The notes beneath the pieces were generated by a model. That model was not told the DNA's origin. It did not search any database and was given only the letters and a program-made list of their open reading frames with translations. 40,334 nucleotides of DNA from Planctomycetota bacterium (GTDB lineage Bacteria; Planctomycetota; UBA1135; UBA2386): NCBI GenBank assembly GCA_020848735.1, contig JADLHO010000137.1, positions 1 through 40,334 of the forward strand. The letters run 5' to 3'. A program made the translations under genes and the position numbers. This document shows, piece by piece, positions 25,730-33,577 of the stretch; the first letter of the stretch is position 1, and each line of letters begins with the position of its first letter.

Positions 25730-28066
25730 TCAGCCGCGACGGATCGCCGCGATGCGCGCACGCAGGGCCTGGGCTTGTGCGTCGGCCCCGAGTGCCTCGT
25801 GCGCGAGGACCATGTTCTCGAGGGCCTCGGCGAGGTCCTGGCTGCGGGCACCGCCGAGGCGCTCGTAGATCGCCGCCGCGCGCTCGTAGAGCTGGAGCGC
25901 CTCCGCGGCGCGTTCGCGCGCGAGGCGCACGTTGCCGAGGTTCATCAGCACGTTCGCCGTCGCCTCGTCGGCGGTCTGGCCCGCGGCCTCGCCGATCGCG
26001 AGGGCGCGCACGAGCAGCGGCTCGCTCTCGTCGATGCGTCCCTGCTTCGAGAGCAGACCGGCGAGGTTGCAGAGCCGTCGCATCTGGATCGGATGGTCGG
26101 GACCGACCACGCGCTCGCCGAGCGCGAGCGCCTCGCGGAACAGCTTCTCCGCGTCGTCGGGGCGCTCCTGATGGATGCGCAGCACGCCGAGGTTGCTCGC
26201 GAGCTGGGCGGCGGCGAAGAGATTCGTGCCCTCGCGGAGCAGCGCATACGCGCGCTCGAACAGCCGCTCGGCCTGCTCCATCTCGCCGCGCTGGTTGCGC
26301 ACGACGCCGAGCCGCATCAGGTCCAGCCCGCGCACGTCGGGGCTCGGATCGTCGCGGCGCGCGTCCTGCATCACCGTGTAGTGGTGCAGCGCGGCGTCGA
26401 GGTCGCCGCGGATGCTCGCGCACGCGCCGAGGCCTTCGTGGCAGCACGCGAACAGGTCGCCTGCGCCGCGGCCGGCGCGTTCGTGCTTGGCGAGCACCTC
26501 GGCGAAGAGCGGGGCCGCGCCCGCGACGTCACCCTTCGCGTAGCGGCAGCCCGCCAACGTGATCTTGGCATCGAGCACGCGCGGATCGTCGGCCGACAGT
26601 TCTCGCTCGAGCAGTTCGAGCGCCTGTTCGGCCAGCGGCAGGGCCGTGACCCCGTCGCCCATGGCCGAGAGCACGCTGCCGAGCAGCCGCATCAGGCGCG
26701 CGCGGCGCAGCGGTTGCTCGCTCAGGCCGGTCTCGACGTGCTTGGCGCCGCGCAGCACGAGTTCCCGCACCGACAGCTCGCGACCCTGTGCGATCTCGGG
26801 CGCGGCCTCGGAGAACAGCTCCTCGACGAAGGTCGTGACGCTGGTCGCCATCGCGGCCTCCGCGTCGGCGCGCATGGCCCAGATCACCGAGGCGACCGTG
26901 CCGCCGACCATCGCGCAGAACGCGAGCAGTCCGCCCGCGACGAGTCCGCGGTGGCGGCGCGCGAAGCGGGCGGTCAGGTAGCCGATCGTCGCCGGTCGCG
27001 CGGCGATCGGCTCGTGCGCGAGGAAGCGGCGCAGGTCGTCGGCGAAGGCCTCCATCGACGCGTAGCGCTGCTCGGGCTCCTTGCGGAGCGCCTTGCCGAA
27101 GATCGTCTGGAGGTCGCCGCGCAGGCGCTCGTCGTGCTCGCCGAGCGGGCGCGGATCCTGCTCGGCGAGGCGGCGCAGGCCATCGGCCAGGGTCGCATCG
27201 TCGACGGCGATCGGCAGCCTCCCGGACAGCAACTGGTAGCCGAGCACGCCGGCCGCGTAGACGTCGGCACGCACGTCGACGCGGTCCGGTTCGCCGCTCG
27301 CCTGCTCGGGGCTCATGTAGGCGAGCGTGCCGAGCAACTCGCCGGCCTTCGTGCGCAGGGTGCGATCCCGGCCCGCGTCGACGAGCCGCGCGATCCCGAA
27401 GTCGAGCACCTTCACGTGGCCGTGCTCGTCGACGAAGACGTTGCCCGGCTTGAGGTCGCGGTGGATCAGGCCGCGCTGGTGCGCGTGGTGGACGGCCTCG
27501 CAGAGTTCGATCAGGACGCGCAGCCGCGACGGCAGACTCGCGTGCGATGCGCTCGCCCACTCGTGCAGGGGAACGCCGCGCACGAGCTCCATCGCCAGAT
27601 ACGGCTGCTCGCCCGCGGGCGAGCTCCAGGTCCCGGCGGCGTGGATCTGCGCGATGCCGGGGTGCTGGAGCCGGCCGAGCGCCTCGGTCTCGAGCGCGAA
27701 GCGGGCCCGCGCCTCGGGGCCACCCATGTCCGGCGCCAGCACCTTGATCGCGACCTCGCGTTCGGGGTGCCGTTGCCGGCCGCGGTAGACGATGCCCATG
27801 CCGCCGCGGCCGAGCACGTCGAGCACCTCGAACTCGGCGATCCGCTCGGGCAGGGGGCCGATGCCCGTCACGCTGCGGCGGACGGCGTCGAGCCGCGTCT
27901 CGGCGAAGAACGACGGGTCCGCGTCGCAGCGCAGCAGCGCGTCGAGCTCGGCGCGCAACGCCGCGTCCCCGCCGCACTGCTCGCGCAGCCAGGCCTCGCG
28001 CTCGTCACCGGTGAGTTCGACGGCGACGCGGAAGATGCGGTGAGCGGCGGCGAGCGGTGCCTCCAT
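25730..28066 (-). CDS. Transmembrane Ser/Thr protein kinase with TPR repeats
   Basis: 778 residues. An N-terminal 70-residue helical region precedes a Hanks-type kinase: GRGGMGIVY at 86-94, catalytic Lys K108 (VAIKVL), HRDLKPGN from 202, DFG from 222, and GTLAYMSPEQ as the activation-loop end. All catalytic residues are present. A TM segment lies near 378-400. From about 430 to the end are tetratricopeptide-like repeats, including an SNLGVLRIHQERPDDAEKLF type. This PknB/TPR architecture is common in Planctomycetota, usually beside ECF sigma genes as here. AGGA lies 10 nt before the ATG. The kinase domain should be cytoplasmic and the TPR domain on the other side of the membrane if there is a single TM. 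Confidence 0.94.
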   Translation of the reverse strand: MEAPLAAAHRIFRVAVELTGDEREAWLREQCGGDAALRAELDALLRCDADPSFFAETRLDAVRRSVTGIGPLPERIAEFEVLDVLGRGGMGIVYRGRQRHPEREVAIKVLAPDMGGPEARARFALETEALGRLQHPGIAQIHAAGTWSSPAGEQPYLAMELVRGVPLHEWASASHASLPSRLRVLIELCEAVHHAHQRGLIHRDLKPGNVFVDEHGHVKVLDFGIARLVDAGRDRTLRTKAGELLGTLAYMSPEQASGEPDRVDVRADVYAAGVLGYQLLSGRLPIAVDDATLADGLRRLAEQDPRPLGEHDERLRGDLQTIFGKALRKEPEQRYASMEAFADDLRRFLAHEPIAARPATIGYLTARFARRHRGLVAGGLLAFCAMVGGTVASVIWAMRADAEAAMATSVTTFVEELFSEAAPEIAQGRELSVRELVLRGAKHVETGLSEQPLRRARLMRLLGSVLSAMGDGVTALPLAEQALELLERELSADDPRVLDAKITLAGCRYAKGDVAGAAPLFAEVLAKHERAGRGAGDLFACCHEGLGACASIRGDLDAALHHYTVMQDARRDDPSPDVRGLDLMRLGVVRNQRGEMEQAERLFERAYALLREGTNLFAAAQLASNLGVLRIHQERPDDAEKLFREALALGERVVGPDHPIQMRRLCNLAGLLSKQGRIDESEPLLVRALAIGEAAGQTADEATANVLMNLGNVRLARERAAEALQLYERAAAIYERLGGARSQDLAEALENMVLAHEALGADAQAQALRARIAAIRRG

Positions 28067-28120
28067 GGGCGCGGAATCCTAGCTCGCGGGCCTCGTCGAT
28101 CGGATGGAGCGCGAGGCGGC

Positions 28121-28333
28121 TCAGAGCCTCGGCCCGCGGTACTCGCAGCGCAGCTCGCAGGTCTCGGCGAGCTTCGCGAAGTCGCGGACCCAGCCGAAGC
28201 GGGGGTCGAGCTCGCCCTCGAGCGCGATCTCGGCGACGAAGCCGTGGCCGTGCAGCCGCGCGCACTCGTGGGTGGCCGGAAGCAGGGACAGACGGTGCGC
28301 GGCTTCGAAGCGGATGGTGCTCCGCAGTTGCAT
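28121..28333 (-). pseudogene. Truncated 6-pyruvoyl-tetrahydropterin synthase/QueD-like fragment
   Basis: 70 residues, against about 120 for the family. The N-terminal half is well preserved: FEAAHRL with zinc ligand H13, the catalytic Cys region HECARLHGHG (C24, H28, H30), then VAEIALEGELDP and VRDFAKL. The sequence ends soon after this point (stop at 28121). The kinase ATG lies only 54 nt further on, so the C-terminal half carrying the Asp-His pair and the substrate-binding Glu has no room. No continuation appears in other frames. It is either a decayed gene or a trimmed zinc-binding protein. Full QueD makes 6-carboxytetrahydropterin for queuosine synthesis; this copy is unlikely to do so. 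Confidence 0.7.
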
Positions 28334-28575
28334 CGCGCGGACGATGCAGGTGCGGCCGGGGGACGTCGATCGGGAGGAGCGGTGTGGGTCGGGCTCGCGG
28401 AGCTCCGCATCGGGACCCGGGTCGCGAGCGGACGCCGACCGCGAGGGATCGATCGAGGTCGACCGGACCTGGTCGTGGAGCGAAGGCTTCACGATCGCTG
28501 CTGCTGATCGCCTCGCCCGCGTGCGCCTCTGGTCGGCGCCTTTCCTGACCCACTGCGAGCCGAGCGCCCTCGCTC

Positions 28576-30879
28576 TCAGCGCCCGAGCACCAGCTCGAAG
28601 TCCGCGCGCTCGCGCTGTGCGCGCACGAGGCCCTGCTCCATGTCGAAGTCGATGAGGCGCACGCGCCAGAAGAGGGAGCGCGTGCCGTCGTCGTGTTCGT
28701 CGATGAAGGTCTTGCCGGAGAAGCGGAGGGCTTCGGGTTCGTCTTTGGCCTCGCGGGCGCGCACGCCGCTCGCGCGCTGCTTCGTGCGGAGCTCGGCGGT
28801 GAAGACGAGGGCATCGGCATTGCGCTTGGGGCGCGCCGCCCAGGTGCTCTCCACGCCGAGACCGGTGCCGCGCCAGGTGAAGAGCTGCTCGAGCGGGCAG
28901 CCCCATTCGGCGAGCGGCGCGAACGCGCTGCGTCGATAGCTCGCGGGACCGTGCACCGTGATCCTGCGGCCATTGACGCTCACGCGTGCGCCCTGCCTGG
29001 GATCGCGGCGTGGGAGTCCCAGCGTGAGTGCGGGGTCGCCGAGCGCGATCGCGGCGTGGAGCTGGTAGTGGAGGATGCCGGCGCCCGTCTCGCCGCGTTC
29101 GAGGACGGCGACGAGCGTCCGGTTGATCGCAGCGCGGTTGGCGGCGCCGAGCGTCTTGCCCGCGAGCAGGCCGTCGAGGAACTCGGAGCGGAAGAGCTCC
29201 TGCTGTGCGGTGCCGCGCCGCGTGTTGCCCGCGAACGCGAGGGCACCGTTGCGGAGGAGCTGCGCGACCACGGAGCGGCGCTGCGGGTCCTGGTCGAGCG
29301 AGGCGACGCTGCAGCCGGAGGACTCGACGAAGCAGGGCGCCAGCAGCGTCGCGCTGTCGTGCGCATAGGTGCGGCCGAGCTCGAGCCAGCTCGCGTGCGA
29401 GCCGTGGCTGAGGAGGGCGACCTCGTTCAGCGGCGAGCCCGCGGGGAGCGGCGTGCCACCTTCGTGATGGCCCGCAGGCTCGAGACCGGCAGCGCGCAGC
29501 GTGTCGCCCGCGACGCTCTCCCATTCCGCGGTCGCGAAGCGCGTGGCCCAACGCCTGTCCTTCAGCTCGTGCGCGACGAAACCGCGGCAGGCGAGCAAGG
29601 TCCCCGCGGGGAGGTCGGCGGCGACGAAGCGCGCGTAGTCGAGATCGGCGAAGGGATCGCCGTCGCCCTGGACGATCGGCAGATCGGACACGAGGTCGGC
29701 GTCGATGCCCAATGCCTCGCCGACGATCGCCATCGGCAGGGTCTGCGGCCAGCCGACGAGACAGAGCGTCGACGGGCGCGGTTCGAGTGCGCGTTGGACC
29801 GCGAAGATCGCGGCGCCGAGTTCGTCGGCCGGCGGCGACGTGATCCAGAGCGCGTGGCCGCGAGCGTGTTCGTCGACGTCGAGATCGATCGCGACGCGGC
29901 GCGCACCGAGCGCGACCACGGCACCGCTGCGCAGCGGGCCCTCGTCGCGGCCGTCGAAGCGCGCATCGCCGTCGCGGTCGATGCGGCATTGCAGCTGCCT
30001 CGTTCCCACGCCTTCGGTCATGAAGGCGAAGCGTCGGCCGTCGAGTTCGAAGGAGCCGCGTCGCGTCGTCTTGCCGTCCTCGGAGCTCGCCGGGTGGCGC
30101 TGCTTCCAGAGGACCTCGTGGGGCATCGGCACGAGCGCGCCTTCACGCGCGACGGCGAGCAACACCGCGGCGAGCGCGAGCTGGGGCGCCTGCGGATCGT
30201 CGACGTCGTGCGTGTTGACGGCGGCGAGGTACTCCACCGCCAGGCGTTCGCCGCGCAGCGCCCTTGCGACCTCCGCCGCACCGCGGAGCCGCGTGAGACG
30301 CAGACCTCCGGCGTCCGCGGGTGCGCCCTCACCGACGACGAAGGCGCGCGTCACACCGAGCGCGAGGAGCCGCTCGCGCACCGCGGGGTCGAGCGCGTCG
30401 CGTCGGCAAGGCAGGAGGGGGATGCGGAGCCGGGCGGCGAGGACTGCGGCGCAGAACGCGGCGTCGCGGTCGTCGAAGTCGACGAGCACCGCCCGGTCCG
30501 CGCGCGACCACGCGCGCGTCGCGAAGAGCAGCGGGGCGTCGGCGGGCGCGGTCGCGGGCAGCGTCTCGAGCCGATCCGACCACGGTGCCGGCGGCGGCGC
30601 GATCGCACCGAACGCGACGATGTGCGCGGGCTCATGGCGCCGCAGGAACTCGAGCAGTTCGGGCCGCCAGGGCGCGGCCGGGTCCACGGCGAGCACGAGC
30701 GGGGCATCGCTCACCGTGCGGATCGCGGCGATCGCCGGCAGGAAGGCCCGCGTCGCCTCGGCGTCGTGCGGGGCGACCGCGACCACGAGCACGCTGCGCG
30801 CGGGCCAGGTCTCCTGGGCGGATGCCGGTCCGAGCAGCAGGGCGAGGGCGAGCGCGCCGGCGCTCGGGCGAGCGATCAT
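28576..30879 (-). CDS. Secreted gingipain-like (peptidase C25-type) protein with cell-wall-binding-2-like region
   Basis: 767 residues. A signal peptide covers about 1-21 (ALALALLLGPASA-QE). Residues about 40-245 resemble the CW_binding_2 fold (RAVLVDFDDRDAAFCAAVLA, then ALGVTRAFVVGEGAPA), a Rossmann-like surface-attachment repeat. Residues about 380-610 resemble the gingipain/caspase-like core: H492 in LLSHGSHASW, and C523 in ESSGCSVASLD (C516 is an alternative) 31 residues later, followed by NGALAFAGNTR. The His/Cys spacing is close to that in C25 proteases. The C-terminal 150 residues are beta-rich. I infer a secreted cysteine peptidase, though activity is unproven. It sits 26 nt downstream of a one-TM protein gene and in the same direction as sppA. 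Confidence 0.68.
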   Translation of the reverse strand: MIARPSAGALALALLLGPASAQETWPARSVLVVAVAPHDAEATRAFLPAIAAIRTVSDAPLVLAVDPAAPWRPELLEFLRRHEPAHIVAFGAIAPPPAPWSDRLETLPATAPADAPLLFATRAWSRADRAVLVDFDDRDAAFCAAVLAARLRIPLLPCRRDALDPAVRERLLALGVTRAFVVGEGAPADAGGLRLTRLRGAAEVARALRGERLAVEYLAAVNTHDVDDPQAPQLALAAVLLAVAREGALVPMPHEVLWKQRHPASSEDGKTTRRGSFELDGRRFAFMTEGVGTRQLQCRIDRDGDARFDGRDEGPLRSGAVVALGARRVAIDLDVDEHARGHALWITSPPADELGAAIFAVQRALEPRPSTLCLVGWPQTLPMAIVGEALGIDADLVSDLPIVQGDGDPFADLDYARFVAADLPAGTLLACRGFVAHELKDRRWATRFATAEWESVAGDTLRAAGLEPAGHHEGGTPLPAGSPLNEVALLSHGSHASWLELGRTYAHDSATLLAPCFVESSGCSVASLDQDPQRRSVVAQLLRNGALAFAGNTRRGTAQQELFRSEFLDGLLAGKTLGAANRAAINRTLVAVLERGETGAGILHYQLHAAIALGDPALTLGLPRRDPRQGARVSVNGRRITVHGPASYRRSAFAPLAEWGCPLEQLFTWRGTGLGVESTWAARPKRNADALVFTAELRTKQRASGVRAREAKDEPEALRFSGKTFIDEHDDGTRSLFWRVRLIDFDMEQGLVRAQRERADFELVLGR

Positions 30880-30905
30880 GCGCGCGCAGCGTAGCTCGCG
30901 CGCGG

Positions 30906-31529
30906 TCAGTGCAGTTCGAGGCGTTCCCAGTCGATGCGCAGGAGCGCCGCATCGCCCGCCGCGGGCAGCGTCGCCCTCAGGCACTCGGCGAGCCCGCGGT
31001 CGTCACCGGCCGCCGCCTCGATCAACTCGCGCGACGAGAGGCCGTTCATCCAGCGCGAGAGCGCGAGGCGCGCGGCTTCGGGATCCGGTGCCGCACCCTC
31101 CCAGAGGACGGCGAGCTCGATCAGCGCGTGACGCGCGCCGCCGTGACCCGGGTCGCGACGGAGCTCGGCCCGCGCTTCGAGTCCGAGCTTCCCGATCGTC
31201 GGCGCGACCGTCGGCATGGCCGGCGGCGTGTTCGAGGGCCGCGGCGCAGACGTCGCGGGGGTCTCGGCGAGCTGCGGCGCCATCGCCGTCGCCGGAGCGA
31301 GGCCCTGCTCATCCGCGCGCGCCGGGCTGCCTTCCGCCGACAGGGCGATCAGCACGCCGAGGGCGAGGGCCCCGATCAGGACGAGCGAGCGCGGCGGGAT
31401 CGCGAGGCGCGGCGGACTCGTCCCGGCGAGCGCCGCGCGGACGGCCGCCGCGTCGGGCGGCACGAGACGGCTCGGCCTGGGCTGGATCGGCGCTGCGAGC
31501 GGGGCTTCGGGTCGCTGGGATCGGATCAC
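30906..31529 (-). CDS. Single-pass membrane protein of unknown function
   Basis: 207 residues from a GTG start; no nearby in-frame ATG and no clear Shine-Dalgarno. The first 45 residues are Pro/Arg-rich and basic. One TM helix lies at about 48-65 (SLVLIGALALGVLIALSA). An Ala/Pro/Thr-rich linker follows, then a small helical domain of about 90 residues with regularly spaced Leu, Trp and acidic residues. The positive-inside rule places the N-terminus in the cytoplasm. I do not recognise the family. It lies between sppA (51 nt upstream) and the gingipain-like gene (26 nt downstream), so it may be part of a protease-related transcript. Confidence 0.62.
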   Translation of the reverse strand: MIRSQRPEAPLAAPIQPRPSRLVPPDAAAVRAALAGTSPPRLAIPPRSLVLIGALALGVLIALSAEGSPARADEQGLAPATAMAPQLAETPATSAPRPSNTPPAMPTVAPTIGKLGLEARAELRRDPGHGGARHALIELAVLWEGAAPDPEAARLALSRWMNGLSSRELIEAAAGDDRGLAECLRATLPAAGDAALLRIDWERLELH

Positions 31530-31580
31530 GTCAGCCCAGCATCGGCGGAAGCGCTGCCTCGAATTGAGGCGCGCGTCGGC

Positions 31581-33365
31581 TCAGCGCAGGCGCAGGGCCT
31601 CGGGGGTCAGCGCCCAGACCATCGTGGGGCGCTCGTTCGCCAGCGCGTCGATCAGCACGTGCAGCGCGCGATCGAGGTCCATGCGCTTCGCGACGACCTG
31701 CGCGATGCCGTCCGGGAGCAGCGCCTTCGCGTCGAGCATCCCGCTGGTCAGCGACTCGAGGAACGAGCGCGGGCGGGGGAAATGCCGCACCTCGTATTCG
31801 CTGCCGTCGAGCTTCGCCTCGGTCTTCACCATCGCGAGGGCGTCGTGCAGTCCACCGATGCGATCGACGAGGCCGAGTTCGACGGCCTGCCGTCCCGACC
31901 ACACGCGACCGCCGGCGATCGCGAGCACGTCGCTCGCCGACTTGCCGCGCGAGCGCGCGACGTGGCCGACGAACACGTCGTAGATCTGGTCGACGAAGGC
32001 CTGCATCCGCAGCTTCTCCGAGTCCGACCAGCCGCGGTCCATCGAGTTCATCCCGGCGCTCTCGTCGAGTGCGACGACCTCGCTGTGCACGCCGATGCGG
32101 CGCATCAAGGCGCCGAGGCTCGGCTTCATGCCGAAGACACCGATGGAGCCGGTGATCGTGCCTTCCTCGGCGAAGATCGGCCGGCCGAAGCAGGTGACGT
32201 AGTAGCCGCCCGAGGCCGCGAGCGTGCCCATCGAGACGACGACCGGCTTCTTCGCCGACAGGTCGCGCAGCGCGAGGAGGATCGCCTCGCTCGCCGTGGC
32301 CGAGCCACCGGGCGAGTTGATGCGCACGACCACGCCCTTCACATGCTCGTCCTTCGCGAGCTTCTCGATCTCGGCGACCGACGGACCCGAGACGATGCTG
32401 CCGGCGGAGGGCTTGCTGCCGTCGACGATCCCGCCCGCGAGGTGCAGGACGGCGAGCACGTGGCCCTCGTCCTCGTCGTCGCTCTCCTCCTTGGGGTTGA
32501 GGAGCTGGGTCAGCAGCGTCAGCGGGTTGACCGTCTTGCGCTCCTTCTTGTCCTCGAAGGCCGGCGCGAAGCTCAGGCCCTGGTCGCCGGTGACGCGCTT
32601 CAGCCCGGCCTCGGCACCGGCCCACGGCACGAGCGAGTCGACGAGACCCGCCTCGAGCGCCGCACGCGCGGTGAAGATGCGCTGCCCCTGCAGCTCGCGC
32701 ACGCGCACCGCGGGGATGCGTCGGCCGCGCGCGATGCGGTCGACGATCGAGGCGTTCATGCGCTCGACCATCGCGAGGTAGTGCGCGCGGAGGTGACCGC
32801 TCATCTGCGAGAGCACGTACGGCTCGACCGCGCCCTTGAAGTCACCGCAGCGGACGACGTCGAACTGCACGCCGAGCAGATCGAGCGCGTCCTTGAAGAA
32901 CGTCACGCTCATCGCCGGCGCGGGGATGTCGAGCACGCCGAGCTCGGCGAGCATCACCTTGTCGCACTGCGACGCGATCTGATAGCTCGGCGACTCCGCG
33001 CCTTCGAGGTAGGCCCAGGTCGTCTTGCCGGCCTTGCGCAGCGCGCCCATCACGCGGTCGATCTCCGCGATCTGCACGAGGTTGAACGACGCGCTGCCGC
33101 TCAGGTCGAAGAGGAGGTGCGGGCTCTCCGACTTCGCGAGGCCCTCGAGCTGGGAGAGGAAGGCGTAGAAGTCCTTCGGCTTGCCGCCGCCGCCCATCAA
33201 CAGCGAGGTCAGGTCGCCGCCCTGCTCGGGCAGGTCGAGGTAGCTGCCTTCCGGCTTGACGACGAGGACCGCGGGCGCCTTGGGCGCGACCTGGTCCTGG
33301 GCGGCGAGAGCGGCGAGGGAGAGAGAGAGGGCACCGACGAGGAGAACAGGGACGTGCAGTTTCAT
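31581..33365 (-). CDS. sppA: Signal peptide peptidase SppA, long (67K) type
   Basis: 594 residues, close to the 618 of Escherichia coli SppA. A signal peptide or anchor covers 1-22. There are two tandem ClpP-like halves. The N-terminal half supplies the general base K177 in RCGDFKGAVEPY, and the C-terminal half supplies the nucleophile S385 in GTLAASGGYYV. The 208-residue spacing between them mirrors E. coli K209/S409. The oxyanion/substrate segment VVRINSPGGSATAS lies before the Ser. The enzyme degrades signal peptides left in the membrane. A perfect 10-bp hairpin lies 26 nt before the ATG. An acidic insert (EESDDEDEG) between the halves is unusual. Confidence 0.93.
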   Translation of the reverse strand: MKLHVPVLLVGALSLSLAALAAQDQVAPKAPAVLVVKPEGSYLDLPEQGGDLTSLLMGGGGKPKDFYAFLSQLEGLAKSESPHLLFDLSGSASFNLVQIAEIDRVMGALRKAGKTTWAYLEGAESPSYQIASQCDKVMLAELGVLDIPAPAMSVTFFKDALDLLGVQFDVVRCGDFKGAVEPYVLSQMSGHLRAHYLAMVERMNASIVDRIARGRRIPAVRVRELQGQRIFTARAALEAGLVDSLVPWAGAEAGLKRVTGDQGLSFAPAFEDKKERKTVNPLTLLTQLLNPKEESDDEDEGHVLAVLHLAGGIVDGSKPSAGSIVSGPSVAEIEKLAKDEHVKGVVVRINSPGGSATASEAILLALRDLSAKKPVVVSMGTLAASGGYYVTCFGRPIFAEEGTITGSIGVFGMKPSLGALMRRIGVHSEVVALDESAGMNSMDRGWSDSEKLRMQAFVDQIYDVFVGHVARSRGKSASDVLAIAGGRVWSGRQAVELGLVDRIGGLHDALAMVKTEAKLDGSEYEVRHFPRPRSFLESLTSGMLDAKALLPDGIAQVVAKRMDLDRALHVLIDALANERPTMVWALTPEALRLR

Positions 33366-33391
33366 GGCTTCGCGGAGGGGGCGCCGGGTCG

Positions 33392-33416
33392 GCGCGGCGG
33401 CACGTGGCCGCCGCGC
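33392..33416. repeat. Perfect 10-bp inverted repeat upstream of sppA
   Basis: Arms GCGCGGCGGC (33392-33401) and GCCGCCGCGC (33407-33416) around loop ACGTG. It lies 26 nt before the sppA ATG, in the divergent region shared with the ELWxSDGT-repeat gene. It could be an operator or a 5' leader hairpin; chance formation in GC-rich DNA is possible. Confidence 0.4.
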
Positions 33417-33577
33417 TGCGCGGACTGTCGCGTCGTGCGGGGCCGGGGACGCCGGGCCAAGGCCGCAGCATGCGGTGGAGCGGCAGGAGCTTGCGAGCGC
33501 GCCATCGCCGCGTCGGGACAGTGACGCTGGTTCTTGTCGGGTCTATCGGTTCGCGTAGGGAACTCGGCAAGGCCCAC

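Noticed and set aside
25634..28507. A 957-codon plus-strand open frame opposite the kinase
   Set aside because: The minus strand encodes a complete kinase catalytic motif set; the plus-strand product has no recognisable fold.
28562..28575. Short hairpin after the gingipain-like gene as a terminator
   Set aside because: Only 5 bp of pairing and no T-tract; too weak to call in GC-rich DNA.
31556..31570. GCCTC-GAATT-GAGGC inverted repeat between sppA and the one-TM gene
   Set aside because: Only 5-bp arms; it may be chance and gives no clear evidence of termination between two genes 51 nt apart.
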